From Listeria weihenstephanensis (GTDB lineage: Bacteria > Bacillota > Bacilli > Lactobacillales > Listeriaceae): a DNA stretch of 64,000 nt. The stretch lies in contig NZ_CP011102.1 in NCBI RefSeq assembly GCF_003534205.1, forward strand, positions 186,001 through 250,000. The letters run 5' to 3'. Positions 17,124-26,356 of the stretch are shown here, piece by piece (the first letter of the stretch is position 1; every line of letters starts with the position of its first letter). The notes under the pieces were generated by a model, which saw only the letters and a list, made by a program, of their open reading frames with translations, did no database searches and had not been told where the DNA came from. The position numbers were made by a program, and so were the translations under genes.

Positions 17124-17804
17124 GTGGAAAAAATCGATTTCAAAATAGCCCAACCAGCATCACAATATGCACAAAACCAACGTAAATCATCTGAAAAGCC
17201 AATACACGATAAAGTATGGCGCGCATTCGACTTCATTGCAGCGATCTTTGCGCTCGTTATCTCAGTCCCAGTCCTCCTTTTTATCGCCACAAGCATCAAA
17301 ATCGAAAATTGGAAAGCCCCGATATTATTTAAACAAAAGCGCGTAGGTAAGGATGGAAAAATTTTTTATATGTATAAATTCCGCTCCATGTATGTCGATG
17401 CCGAGGCTCAGTTAGCTCAACTTCAAGCACAGAACGAAATGGGCGGCCACATGTTTAAAATAAAAGACGATCCGCGAATTACGAAGGTAGGCAAGTGGAT
17501 TCGCCAAACTAGCTTAGACGAGTTTCCGCAATTTATCAATATTCTAAAAGGCGACATGTCCTTCGTCGGACCACGCCCACCGCTAACTACTGAATACGAA
17601 AACTATACTAACTACGAAAAGAAGCGCCTGCTTGTCACACCAGGATGTACTGGTTTATGGCAAGTCAGTGGCCGAAATAACGTAAGCTTCCACGAAATGG
17701 TCGAATTAGATTTAAAATATATCGAAAAACGCTCGATTGTCTTCAATATTAAGATTTTACTACGGACATTTAAGGAATTCACAGGAAAAGGAAACGGTAT
17801 GTAA
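17124..17804 (+). CDS. Initiating sugar-phosphate transferase (undecaprenyl-phosphate type)
   Basis: The protein has 226 residues. A membrane-anchoring hydrophobic segment at ~34-58 precedes the bacterial sugar transferase domain: KFRSMY (~85), SLDEFPQFINILKGDMSFVG (~130) and the PRPP motif. It loads the first sugar-1-phosphate onto undecaprenyl phosphate at the membrane. The start is GTG with AAAGGACG upstream. It follows the dehydrogenase by 20 bases, so both are co-transcribed. Confidence 0.9.
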   Translation: MEKIDFKIAQPASQYAQNQRKSSEKPIHDKVWRAFDFIAAIFALVISVPVLLFIATSIKIENWKAPILFKQKRVGKDGKIFYMYKFRSMYVDAEAQLAQLQAQNEMGGHMFKIKDDPRITKVGKWIRQTSLDEFPQFINILKGDMSFVGPRPPLTTEYENYTNYEKKRLLVTPGCTGLWQVSGRNNVSFHEMVELDLKYIEKRSIVFNIKILLRTFKEFTGKGNGM

Positions 17805-17821
17805 TTAGATTTTCTATACAA

Positions 17822-17890
17822 TTGACAAAAGCCATCAATTACCTGGAATAATCCAGTTTTGAGGACTTTTGCTGATAAACTTAGAGTATA
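17822..17890 (+). promoter_or_regulatory. Type II promoter element, copy g
   Basis: TTGACA at 17822 and TGGAAT at 17844 are 16 bases apart. CTGGAATAATCCAG (17843) is a perfect 5-bp inverted repeat. GTTTTGAGGACTTTTGC and TGATAAACTTAGAGTATAAG (from 17873) follow. It starts the second transcription unit of the polysaccharide locus. Confidence 0.65.
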
Positions 17891-17917
17891 AGAAAGAACA
17901 AGAAAGGAAGAACGCCA

Positions 17918-18685
17918 TTGAGAACGCATTTGCTTGGCAGTCACTTAGATTGTCTCACACTATCAGAAACCTTGACGGAAATTGAAAAAATAATCAAAAA
18001 AAGAATACCAACACAACACGTCGTCATCAACGCAAATAAAATCAATCTCATGTACGAAGACGCAAAACTAAGAGATATCGTCAACGCATCGCCACTCATC
18101 AATGCGGACGGCTCTTCCATAGTACTAGCTGGAAAAATTCTCGGGCACGACATCCCAGAACGCGTCACAGGCATCGACTTATTCGAGCAACTCCTTGAGA
18201 TTTGTAACGAAAAACAGTACCGTCCCTATTTTCTCGGAGCCACCCAAGAAGTTATCGAAAAAATCGAATCACACTACAAACAAAAATATCCCAAGATGTC
18301 CTTCGCTGGTTTCCGAAATGGTTATTTCCAAGCCGAGGAATCCGTAAACATCGCTAATCAGATCCGTGAAAGCCGCGCCGACGTATTATTCCTAGCTTTC
18401 TCCAGTCCACAAAAAGAATACTGGGCAAGCGAACACTTAGAACGATTAAACGTCCCATTCGTGATGGGCGTTGGAGGCAGCTTCGACGTCATCGCTGGAA
18501 AAACAACACGCGCCCCACAATGGATGCAAAAAGCAGGCCTAGAATGGTTTTACCGCTTCATCCAAGAACCACGCCGCATGTTTCGCCGCTATTTTCTAGG
18601 TAATCTACAATTTTTAAATCACATTAAAAATGAAAAAGTAAAACTCTGGAAATCCGATCATTATCTTAGAAAGGAGAAACAATGA
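17918..18685 (+). CDS. WecG/TagA/CpsF family glycosyltransferase (GT26)
   Basis: The protein has 255 residues. Family landmarks are VVINANKINLMYEDAKL, INADGSSIVLAGKIL with the conserved catalytic Asp, GLEWFYRFIQEPRRMFRRY near the end and PFVMGVGGSFDVIAGK. GT26 enzymes add ManNAc or ManNAcA to the lipid-linked first sugar, which suits the dehydrogenase nearby. The start is TTG, set eight bases after GAAAGGAAG. The stop overlaps the next ATG by four bases, so translation is coupled. Confidence 0.88.
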   Translation: MRTHLLGSHLDCLTLSETLTEIEKIIKKRIPTQHVVINANKINLMYEDAKLRDIVNASPLINADGSSIVLAGKILGHDIPERVTGIDLFEQLLEICNEKQYRPYFLGATQEVIEKIESHYKQKYPKMSFAGFRNGYFQAEESVNIANQIRESRADVLFLAFSSPQKEYWASEHLERLNVPFVMGVGGSFDVIAGKTTRAPQWMQKAGLEWFYRFIQEPRRMFRRYFLGNLQFLNHIKNEKVKLWKSDHYLRKEKQ

Positions 18686-19377
18686 CAGAAACGATTAGTA
18701 TCAAAACTATTTTCAGCATTATCAAACGCCACGTCCTCTTACTTTTAAGCAGCGCGATCATAGGCATGCTCAGTGCAGGCGTCGCACTCCTATTTTTTAT
18801 CACACCAATGTACGAAGCAAAAACACAGATTCTAGTCACACAATCCGCGCAGGCTGCAGGTGTGAACAATCTCCAAACCTCCGAAGTGCAAGCCAATATC
18901 CAGCTGGTTAACACATACACAGCCTTACTCACAAGCCCACGAATACTCGATGATGTAGCAACGAAATTAGGTAATGGCTACACCGCTGGAAATCTGATGG
19001 GTAAAATCACAGTCGGCAGTCAGCATAATTCCCAAGTCATCAATGTCAGCGTGCAAGACGAAGATCCCGCCCAAGCCGCGATAATCGCCAATGCAGTCAC
19101 CGATTCCTTCATAAAAATTACGCCAGATGTGATGAACGTTAATAATATCGACGTACTAGCCAAAGCAACCGTTGCGGCCAATCCCAAACCAGTGAGCCCA
19201 AGCGCCACCATCCTTATCGCAGGTGGAGCCGTTGCTGGAACCTTCATCGGCTTTGTCATCATGATTATTCGCGTCATCTTCAATACCAAGTTCAAAGAAG
19301 AATCAGATGTGATCGATGAGCTAGGAATTCCACTGCTCGGAAATATCGCTAAAATCCCAGAACATGAGGAAGGATGA
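18682..19377 (+). CDS. Polysaccharide chain-length/kinase-adaptor protein (CpsC/YwqC type)
   Basis: The protein has 231 residues. Two transmembrane segments (~16-38 and ~172-193) flank an extracellular Wzz domain with YEAKTQILVTQ and the conserved Pro-rich approach NPKPVSPSATILIAG to the second helix. The short cytoplasmic tail is the kinase activation segment. In Gram-positives this protein activates the following BY-kinase and sets chain length. It overlaps the GT26 gene by four bases. Confidence 0.88.
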   Translation: MTETISIKTIFSIIKRHVLLLLSSAIIGMLSAGVALLFFITPMYEAKTQILVTQSAQAAGVNNLQTSEVQANIQLVNTYTALLTSPRILDDVATKLGNGYTAGNLMGKITVGSQHNSQVINVSVQDEDPAQAAIIANAVTDSFIKITPDVMNVNNIDVLAKATVAANPKPVSPSATILIAGGAVAGTFIGFVIMIIRVIFNTKFKEESDVIDELGIPLLGNIAKIPEHEEG

Positions 19378-19382
19378 ACTAA

Positions 19383-20099
19383 ATGAGATCATCAAAAAAG
19401 AAGAAGGATGCTGAATTACGCCACAGACGTCAAAAAACAAGCGAACCACAAAAACTCGTAGCCAAACTAAGCCCGAAATCTCCCCATTCAGAGCTTTTCC
19501 GTTCCATTCGTACGAACATTGAATTTTCAAGTGTCGACAAGGTTATGAAATCCATCCTGATCACATCCTCCGAGCCGGATTCCGGTAAATCTCTAATCTG
19601 TGCTAATTTAGCCGTCGTATTCGCCCAACAAGGCAAGAAAACATTACTCATCGATGGCGATTTACGCAAACCAACCGTGAAAAAAATATTCCCAGAAGCC
19701 ATTTCCCACGGACTGACAGGAATTTTAACTAATAAAATCACAATAGACGAAGCAATTTGTGAAACAGATACGGAAAACTTATACGTATTACCAGCAGGAA
19801 TTGTCCCGCCGAATCCATCAGAGTTATTAGGTTCTGAACGAATGAAGCAGGTATACGCCGACCTTTACGAACAATTTGACCAAATCATCTTTGATACACC
19901 ACCAATCCAACTCGTCGTGGATGCTCAACTGCTCTGCTCCCTAGTGGATGGCTCGATTCTACTCGTTCGAAGCGATCACTCCTCCAAAGAAAATAGCAAA
20001 AAAGCCTTGCAAAAACTACAAACCGCGAGTGCCCACGTGATTGGCAGTATCTTCAACAACCAAAAAATGAAAATGGAGGGTTACTACTATGCCGAATAA
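19383..20099 (+). CDS. Bacterial tyrosine kinase (CpsD/YwqD type)
   Basis: The protein has 238 residues. It has Walker A SSEPDSGKSL (~62), Walker A' LLIDGDLRKPT (~88), Walker B QIIFDTPP (~167) and a C-terminal Tyr cluster (GYYYAE) that is the autophosphorylation site. The N-terminal SELFRSIRTNIEFS contacts the adaptor. It controls export and polymerisation. The expected PHP- or low-Mr tyrosine phosphatase is not in this locus. The end overlaps the next gene by 11 bases. Confidence 0.9.
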   Translation: MRSSKKKKDAELRHRRQKTSEPQKLVAKLSPKSPHSELFRSIRTNIEFSSVDKVMKSILITSSEPDSGKSLICANLAVVFAQQGKKTLLIDGDLRKPTVKKIFPEAISHGLTGILTNKITIDEAICETDTENLYVLPAGIVPPNPSELLGSERMKQVYADLYEQFDQIIFDTPPIQLVVDAQLLCSLVDGSILLVRSDHSSKENSKKALQKLQTASAHVIGSIFNNQKMKMEGYYYAE

Positions 20100-20937
20100 A
20101 AGCGACCATTTAACAACAGCTCTACTCGAAGGCATAAAACAGGTCGAATTAAGCATTTTACTCGATGTGACAATGCTTTGCGATAAACACGATCTGACAT
20201 ACTATCTGATTGGTGGCACATTACTCGGCGCGATTCGACATGAAGGTTTTATCCCTTGGGATGACGACATTGATATTGCGATGCCGCGTAAAGATTTCGA
20301 AGCATTTCAGCAAATTGCGAAATATGAACTACCCGAATCCTTGTTTTTACATTATGGGACGACCGATCCAGAATATTACCTACCAATCATAAAAATTAAG
20401 AAAAACGGTACTATTTTTGAAGAACAAAGCGCTTCACCAAACGTAAAGCACCAAGGTGTTTTCATTGATATTTTCCCACTAGATAACGCCAAAAAGAATA
20501 CTGGATTCCTTTTTCACACAAAGGGGTGGGTTTTAAAGCAATTAAGAAGCTTTCTATTTTTAAAAATGAACGAAAAAACAACGATTCACAAAGTAGCACC
20601 ATGGAAAAAAGCCGTTCTCAGAATGACAAAATCGCTACCATCAAGCACGTTATTCGATATTCTAACAAACCTCATGCAAAGCGATCACGATGAGAGCACC
20701 CCATTTTACGTCAATTACGGCAGCCAATATGGCTATAAAAAACAAACGATGCCAAAAACGATATACAACCCGACTGCAACAGCTAAATTTGAAGGGTATA
20801 CGTTCTGGATTCCCGCTGAAACACGCCAATGGTTAGAACGAATTTACGGCGACAATTACATGGAATTACCACCAATCGAAAAACGCATTACCCACAAACC
20901 GAAACGAATCCAATTGAAAGAGGAGATTATTTCATGA
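20089..20937 (+). CDS. LicD-family phosphotransferase
   Basis: The protein has 282 residues. The LicD/fukutin-like nucleotidyltransferase motifs are YYLIGGTLLGAIRH and GFIPWDDDIDIAMPR with the metal-binding acidic cluster (~50-65). HQGVFIDIFPLD follows. LicD proteins transfer phosphocholine or another CDP-linked phospho-alcohol to a glycan. The next gene encodes a TagD-like cytidylyltransferase, so CDP-glycerol is the likely donor and glycerol phosphate the decoration. That is inference. Translation is coupled to both neighbours. Confidence 0.85.
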   Translation: MPNKSDHLTTALLEGIKQVELSILLDVTMLCDKHDLTYYLIGGTLLGAIRHEGFIPWDDDIDIAMPRKDFEAFQQIAKYELPESLFLHYGTTDPEYYLPIIKIKKNGTIFEEQSASPNVKHQGVFIDIFPLDNAKKNTGFLFHTKGWVLKQLRSFLFLKMNEKTTIHKVAPWKKAVLRMTKSLPSSTLFDILTNLMQSDHDESTPFYVNYGSQYGYKKQTMPKTIYNPTATAKFEGYTFWIPAETRQWLERIYGDNYMELPPIEKRITHKPKRIQLKEEIIS

Positions 20938-21377
20938 AAAAATATAGCGTAGGCCTTACTACAGGCGTGTTTGACTTATTCCATATCGGCCATTTAAACA
21001 TCTTAAAAAACGCCAAAGCACAATGTGACGTCCTAATCGTTGGCGTAAGTACAGACGAATTCGTTCAAGCGTACAAAAACAAAACGCCAGTTATCCCATT
21101 TGCCGACCGTAAAGCGATTGTCGAAGCATTGCAATATGTTGATCTAGTTGTGCCGCAAACGAGCCACGAAAGCAAACTAAACATGATTGATAATCACAAT
21201 ATCGACGTGATGTTCCACGGTAGCGACTGGAAAGGCAGCCCAACATTCAACAAACTAGAAGCAGAATTCAAGCGGCGTGCCGTTGAAGTAGTTTATTTCG
21301 ATTACACAGCAGGCGTATCCTCTACAAAACTTGTCGAAACAATCCAACAAGAAACCAGCTTAGTCGTTGGCATCTAA
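20934..21377 (+). CDS. Cytidylyltransferase (TagD/glycerol-3-phosphate type)
   Basis: The protein has 147 residues. Nucleotidyltransferase motifs are GVFDLFHIGHLNIL (the HxGH site), FADRKAIVEAL and the closing VSSTKLVETI, equivalent to the family's STT motif. The length suits TagD-like enzymes that make CDP-glycerol from CTP and glycerol-3-phosphate. The ATG at 20934 overlaps the licD stop by four bases. A longer frame from 20829 runs antiphase inside licD and is not real. It presumably supplies LicD. Confidence 0.8.
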   Translation: MKKYSVGLTTGVFDLFHIGHLNILKNAKAQCDVLIVGVSTDEFVQAYKNKTPVIPFADRKAIVEALQYVDLVVPQTSHESKLNMIDNHNIDVMFHGSDWKGSPTFNKLEAEFKRRAVEVVYFDYTAGVSSTKLVETIQQETSLVVGI

Positions 21378-21389
21378 CTGTTTAAACTT

Positions 21390-21458
21390 TTGACAAAACG
21401 CATCAAATACTTGGAAAATCCCTGTTTTCAAGGCTTTTCCTGATAAACTTAAGGTAAC
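21390..21458 (+). promoter_or_regulatory. Type II promoter element, copy h
   Basis: TTGACA at 21390 and TGGAAA at 21412 are 16 bases apart. GTTTTCAAGGCTTTTCC and TGATAAACTTAAGGTAAC (from 21441) follow. GGAAAA and TTTTCC form an inverted pair. It starts the third unit of the polysaccharide locus. Confidence 0.65.
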
Positions 21459-21485
21459 AACTAAAAGAAAGGAAGTGTGACCCGA

Positions 21486-23033
21486 TTGGAAAAAACAAAA
21501 ACAGCATTCGTTGCTAAAAACCTCCTCATTGGCAGCGGGACACAAGTCATTTTCTTAATCTTAAGCTTTATCAACCGAACCGTATTCATCTACTTCTTAG
21601 GAAAAGAATATCTCGGACTCGACGCCTTGTTCACCAACATCCTGATGGTACTATCTTTCGCCGAACTGGGCATCGGGAATGCCATCATCTTCAGCCTTTA
21701 CAAAAGCATGGTAGACAAAAATAAAGCCCGAATCAAAGGCATCATGGCACTCTACGCCAAAGCTTATCGCATCATCGGGCTCACCGTTTTCATCGTCGGA
21801 TTACTCTTAATGCCATTTTTAGATCTATTTATTAAAAACCCTCCAAACATCCCAGAAAACATCTATATTATCTACTTTTTATTCCTGCTAAACACGGCGA
21901 TTTCCTATATGTTTTCCTACAAAAAAGCGATTTTCTCCGCGGATCAAAAAGAATATGTCATCAACGTGAGCCAGCAAATCTTCTTCCTCGTCCAGTCCCT
22001 CGTGCAACTCACGTACCTATATATCATAAGAGACTATATCGGCTTCATTGTCATCCAAGTCGTCTGCACGTTCGGCCTCAACGTTTTCCTAGCTATCCAC
22101 GCGAATAAGAAATACAGCTTTCTCAAAGGAAAAACCACAGAGAAGCTCGAAAAAGCAGAAGTCAAAACGATTTTCCAAAACGTCAAAGCGCTCGCGATGT
22201 ATAAATTCGGTTCCATCATCATGAACGGCACGGACAGCATCATCATCGCCGCTTTTCTTGGACTCAGCGTCGTTGGCATCTACTCCAACTACTTGCTCAT
22301 CATCGCCGCAGTCGTAACAGTCCTATCTCGCGCACTGAACTCGATTACAGGCAGCATCGGGCATCTCAACAACGCAGACAATGACGTGAAGAAAGAACAA
22401 GTTTTCAAGCAGTTATTTTTCATCGTCGCGTGGATTTACTTCTTGCTTTCCATCATCTTATTCAACGTCATTAACCCGTTCATCACCCTGTGGATCGGCG
22501 AAAGCTTCGTGCTTGGAACAGGTACTGTGCTCGCCATCGTCGCTAGCTTCTACATCAACGGCATGCAGTTCCCAGGCTACACGTACCGCACCACGATGGG
22601 GCTTTTCCGCCAAGGTCGCTACGTTCCAATCGCAATGGCCATTCTAAACATCATCTTGTCCATCATCTTCGCCACACATTTCGGCTTAATCGGTGTCATC
22701 GTCGCAACCATCATCTCAAGACTCACAACGACAACCATCATCGACCCGTACCTCGTCTACCGTTTTAGCTTCAAAAAGAAAGTCGGCAGCTATTTCAAAA
22801 TGTATCTCGGTTATGCGGTCATCACAGCCATCGCTTTTGCCGCATCAATTCCAGTCATGAACTGGATTTACCAAGGCACATGGCTCACACTCATCCTCGG
22901 CGCAGGAACACTTTTCATCTTGCTAAACGTCATTTACTTCGCGATTTTCTATCGAAAAGCCGAGTGCCAAGCCATTATCCGCCGCGTCAAAAGCATCATC
23001 AAACGCAAACAAACAAGCATCACACCAGAATAA
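21486..23033 (+). CDS. Wzx-type polysaccharide flippase
   Basis: About 515 residues with ~14 hydrophobic segments, typical of the PST/Wzx family. Landmarks are the N-terminal SGTQVIFLILSFINRTVFIY, YLGLDALFTNIL and TDSIIIAAFLGLSVVGIYSN. It would flip the lipid-linked repeat unit. A GTG at 21477 sits too close to the ribosome site. The TTG at 21486 is ~10 bases after GAAAGGAAG, like the TTG start of the GT26 gene, and I prefer it. Confidence 0.88.
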   Translation: MEKTKTAFVAKNLLIGSGTQVIFLILSFINRTVFIYFLGKEYLGLDALFTNILMVLSFAELGIGNAIIFSLYKSMVDKNKARIKGIMALYAKAYRIIGLTVFIVGLLLMPFLDLFIKNPPNIPENIYIIYFLFLLNTAISYMFSYKKAIFSADQKEYVINVSQQIFFLVQSLVQLTYLYIIRDYIGFIVIQVVCTFGLNVFLAIHANKKYSFLKGKTTEKLEKAEVKTIFQNVKALAMYKFGSIIMNGTDSIIIAAFLGLSVVGIYSNYLLIIAAVVTVLSRALNSITGSIGHLNNADNDVKKEQVFKQLFFIVAWIYFLLSIILFNVINPFITLWIGESFVLGTGTVLAIVASFYINGMQFPGYTYRTTMGLFRQGRYVPIAMAILNIILSIIFATHFGLIGVIVATIISRLTTTTIIDPYLVYRFSFKKKVGSYFKMYLGYAVITAIAFAASIPVMNWIYQGTWLTLILGAGTLFILLNVIYFAIFYRKAECQAIIRRVKSIIKRKQTSITPE

Positions 23034-23055
23034 AGAAGAGAGGAAGAAACGCCAA

Positions 23056-24096
23056 ATGAAAAATGTAATCATGATCGGCCCAGCATCCGTATCGAAAGGC
23101 GGAATCGCCACAGTCATCGCCAACTTCGAAAAAACATTCACCAGCGAAAAAGTCAAAATCCACTACATTGCGAGTTGGAAAGAAGGCAGTCCGCTATTCA
23201 AAGTCTGGATGTTCCTGCAAGCCATCATGAAACTCTGCTACTTGGCGATCACACAAAACATCAACATCGTGCACATCCACACCTCTCAAAAAGGCAGTCT
23301 CTACCGCAAAATGATCTTCATCAACATCGCCAAACTTTTCAGAGCAAAGGTCATGCTTCATATGCACGGCTCAAGGTTCGGCATTTTCTACGACAAACAA
23401 CCCAAATTCCTACAAAAAATCATCGTGAACCATCTAAACCGCCTCGATTATATCATTGTTCTAAGTGAGGCATGGAAAACCTACTACGAAAATCTGTGCG
23501 ACACCCCCGTTACCGTCATGGAAAACGCGGTGGAAGTTCCATTTAACAATCCATATAACAACACGAGCAAAACGATTGTCACATTCGGAAACATCAGTCA
23601 AGAAAAAGGCAGCTACGACCTACTTCGCGCGATTCAATCACTCGGTGCCAATTATCAAGAATACGAATTCATCTTTTACGGCATTGGCGACATTTCAAGT
23701 GCAGAAGAGCAAATCAAACAAAATCAACTGACCAACGTCACGCTAGGAGGCTGGGTTGAAAGCGAGCAAAAACAAACCATCCTAGAAGGCGCACTACTAC
23801 ACGTGTTACCGTCCTACCACGAAGCGCTCCCAATGGCGATTCTCGAAACAATGGCACACGGCATCCCGAATATCAGCACCAACGTCGGTGGCATCCCACA
23901 AATCATCAACAACCAGCAAAACGGTCTTCTCATCGAACCCGGAGATGTCCATAAGCTACACGACGCCATCGCAGACCTACTTGATAACCAAGAAACTCGC
24001 CAAGAAATGAGTACGAGAGCCCACCAAGCCGTCCAGTCCCAATTTTCAATGGATGCTTGTAATACGAAGTGGGAACAGCTATATCAATCAATCTGA
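23056..24096 (+). CDS. Glycosyltransferase family 4
   Basis: The protein has 346 residues and a GT-B fold. The N-terminal domain has IGPASVSKGGIATVI and the acceptor-side HMHGSRFGIF. The C-terminal nucleotide-sugar domain has FGNISQEKGSYDLLRAI and the conserved E-x7-E region HEALPMAILETMAHGIPNIS. It transfers one sugar in assembly of the repeat unit. The specificity cannot be read from sequence. It follows the flippase by 22 bases. Confidence 0.88.
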   Translation: MKNVIMIGPASVSKGGIATVIANFEKTFTSEKVKIHYIASWKEGSPLFKVWMFLQAIMKLCYLAITQNINIVHIHTSQKGSLYRKMIFINIAKLFRAKVMLHMHGSRFGIFYDKQPKFLQKIIVNHLNRLDYIIVLSEAWKTYYENLCDTPVTVMENAVEVPFNNPYNNTSKTIVTFGNISQEKGSYDLLRAIQSLGANYQEYEFIFYGIGDISSAEEQIKQNQLTNVTLGGWVESEQKQTILEGALLHVLPSYHEALPMAILETMAHGIPNISTNVGGIPQIINNQQNGLLIEPGDVHKLHDAIADLLDNQETRQEMSTRAHQAVQSQFSMDACNTKWEQLYQSI

Positions 24097-24118
24097 AACG
24101 AAGGAAGGAGTGTGAAAC

Positions 24119-25366
24119 ATGGTTGCTTTTTTAATCGCTTTACTACTATCTCTATTCGCAAGCCTTATCCAACAAGTTATCCCACAAGTTGATTCTATTG
24201 ATAAAATTATTGCTGTGATCTTCGCGGTTAGTGCGATTGCGAAACTGACTTACCTCGAAACAAAGCAACGTTTCACACTTCGCCCAAGCGATATCGGACT
24301 ATTCGCCATCAGCATCATTTTCATCATCTACTGTTTCATCCCGAACGCGTTCCACCAACCAAGCAACACGATGTTTCTCCAAATTTACTCGATGTTCTCG
24401 ATTTTGAAATTCGTCATCGTTTTTTGGAGTGGCCTGTTCCTATTCCGTAACACAAAATTCCAGACAAGTACGCTGTTTTTCAGAAGAATGTCTACCATCC
24501 TCACCACAGTTTTCCTGATGGTCGGTATTCTCAACGTCGCACTACACTTCTTAGAACCATTTGACATTCGTTTTGGCATCGAGACCGTATCCTTTGGTTT
24601 CCGCCACCCAGCTCAATTCGCGGCAACGATCATTGTCATCACGATCATCCACATTTTCATCATCTGGTCTGAAAAAGGAAAAATGCCATACTACATCATT
24701 TTCGCGAACTTCATTCTCATTTTCTTAGCAGGAAGAACAACATCGATCGGCTTCTACCTTTGCTTGATCCTACTGATTCTCATTTTTCCATACATCAAGC
24801 GAATTCCAATCTATGTATACGCGTTAATCGGCGGTGTTTTCTACTGGCTCGGAAGCGACCGTATCAGCAATCAATTCTTAGGGACAGACGGAGAAGCGCG
24901 TGGCGTATTGCTCGACACAAGTTTCACGATTGCAAGCGAGCACGCCCCGTTCGGCGCAGGCCTCGGAATGTTCGGCTCTAACGCCTCACGCCTGAACTAC
25001 TCCCCACTTTACGAACAATATGGCATTTCTCGTGTCTGGGGATTGACGCAAGAAAACCCGAACTTTGTCACCGACTCTTACTGGGCCATGATTATCGGAG
25101 AACTTGGCTATCTCGGTATGTTTTTCATCATCGTCATTATCGGCTACATTTTCTGGCTGCTATACAAAGAAATCATCGGCAGCACGTACCAAATTAAGTT
25201 TCTGATTTTCCTACCGCTCGTATACGCCCTACTAACAAGCCCAATTGACACCGTTTTAGTATCCAACACAAGTATTTTCCTCGTACTCGCAACAATCTAC
25301 ATGGTTGCTTTAAATAATGAATACCGCAGTCAAAAACAAGACGAAAACCCCGCAGCACAAAAATAG
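24119..25366 (+). CDS. Wzy-like polysaccharide polymerase
   Basis: The protein has 415 residues with ~10-12 membrane segments and a larger external loop around FLGTDGEARGVLLDTSF and SEHAPFGAGLGMFGSNASR. That is the O-antigen ligase/polymerase loop position. Sequence conservation in the family is low. The call rests on topology, the loop glycine motif and position among Wzx, GT and Wzz genes. GAAGGAAGGAG precedes the ATG. Confidence 0.75.
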   Translation: MVAFLIALLLSLFASLIQQVIPQVDSIDKIIAVIFAVSAIAKLTYLETKQRFTLRPSDIGLFAISIIFIIYCFIPNAFHQPSNTMFLQIYSMFSILKFVIVFWSGLFLFRNTKFQTSTLFFRRMSTILTTVFLMVGILNVALHFLEPFDIRFGIETVSFGFRHPAQFAATIIVITIIHIFIIWSEKGKMPYYIIFANFILIFLAGRTTSIGFYLCLILLILIFPYIKRIPIYVYALIGGVFYWLGSDRISNQFLGTDGEARGVLLDTSFTIASEHAPFGAGLGMFGSNASRLNYSPLYEQYGISRVWGLTQENPNFVTDSYWAMIIGELGYLGMFFIIVIIGYIFWLLYKEIIGSTYQIKFLIFLPLVYALLTSPIDTVLVSNTSIFLVLATIYMVALNNEYRSQKQDENPAAQK

Positions 25367-25386
25367 AAATTCAGGAGGCAAAAACA

Positions 25387-26346
25387 ATGGAAAAAACAAT
25401 TTTAGTCACAGGTGGCGCAGGTTTCATCGGATCTCATCTTTGTGAAATGTATCTTGCGGAAGGTTACAATGTTGTCTGTATCGATAACTTAGTATCCGGA
25501 AATATGAATAATCTAGCCGACATTAGCAAGCATCCATCCTTCACGTTTGTACAAGGTGATATCCGCGACGCTGAATTGATGATGCAACTATTCAAAACAC
25601 ACAGACCGAATCAGATCAACCACCACGCTGCCCAAAAATCCGTTGCCTATTCTGTTGAAAATCCGAGTTACGATCTAGACGTGAATCTTGTTGGCCTGAT
25701 GACCATTTTAGACTGCGTGAAAGCTTATCCAATCGAAATTTTCATCTACGTATCATCTGGTGGCGCGCTAAGTAAGAAAATTGAAGGCGATGAGAAATCG
25801 GCAGAAACAGACACACCACAACTCATTTCCCCATACGCATTAACGAAATTTACAGGTGAAAAATATATCGAAATGTATGCCGCGCAATATGGTTACGACT
25901 TCACGGTTGTCCGTTATGCCAATATTTATGGGCCAAGACAAGTGCCAGACGGCGAATGTGGTGTTATCCCGATTTTCTTAAACAACATCTTGGCGGACAA
26001 ACCATCTGTATTGATGACGTATCCAGACATGCCAAACGGCTGTACGCGTGATTATGTGTATGTAGCAGACGTTGTTGAAATCAATAAATTAGCCAGCGAA
26101 AAACCAACAAACACGGTTGTAAATGTCGGAACGGGCGAAGAAATAGCGATTTTGGATATTTATAAAGAAATTTTAGCGGTTTTTGAGAAAGATGTGGCGA
26201 TCTTCATGGAAGCACCGCGAGCTGGCGATGTTAGACGTTCGGTTTTAGACGCCGGGCGCGCAGAAAATTTACTAGGCTGGAAGAGCGAAGTCGCTTTACA
26301 TGAAGGTTTAACCCGGCTAAGAGCAGATTTAGAAGTTGCGAAATAA
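25387..26346 (+). CDS. NAD-dependent sugar epimerase/dehydratase (GalE-like)
   Basis: The protein has 319 residues, an extended SDR. It has the TGGAGFIGSHL coenzyme motif at 8-18, a YVSSGGALS serine region (~120) and the catalytic YALTK (~150). NIYGPRQ and a C-terminal LGWKSEV follow. The likely role is 4-epimerisation of a UDP-hexose or UDP-HexNAc for the repeat unit. The exact substrate is uncertain. It is preceded by CAGGAGG. Confidence 0.82.
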   Translation: MEKTILVTGGAGFIGSHLCEMYLAEGYNVVCIDNLVSGNMNNLADISKHPSFTFVQGDIRDAELMMQLFKTHRPNQINHHAAQKSVAYSVENPSYDLDVNLVGLMTILDCVKAYPIEIFIYVSSGGALSKKIEGDEKSAETDTPQLISPYALTKFTGEKYIEMYAAQYGYDFTVVRYANIYGPRQVPDGECGVIPIFLNNILADKPSVLMTYPDMPNGCTRDYVYVADVVEINKLASEKPTNTVVNVGTGEEIAILDIYKEILAVFEKDVAIFMEAPRAGDVRRSVLDAGRAENLLGWKSEVALHEGLTRLRADLEVAK

Positions 26347-26356
26347 GGAGGGCATC

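Noticed and set aside
17822..17890. Sigma-54 promoter in the repeated element
   Set aside because: The GG and GC pairs do not have the required ten-base spacing in any copy.
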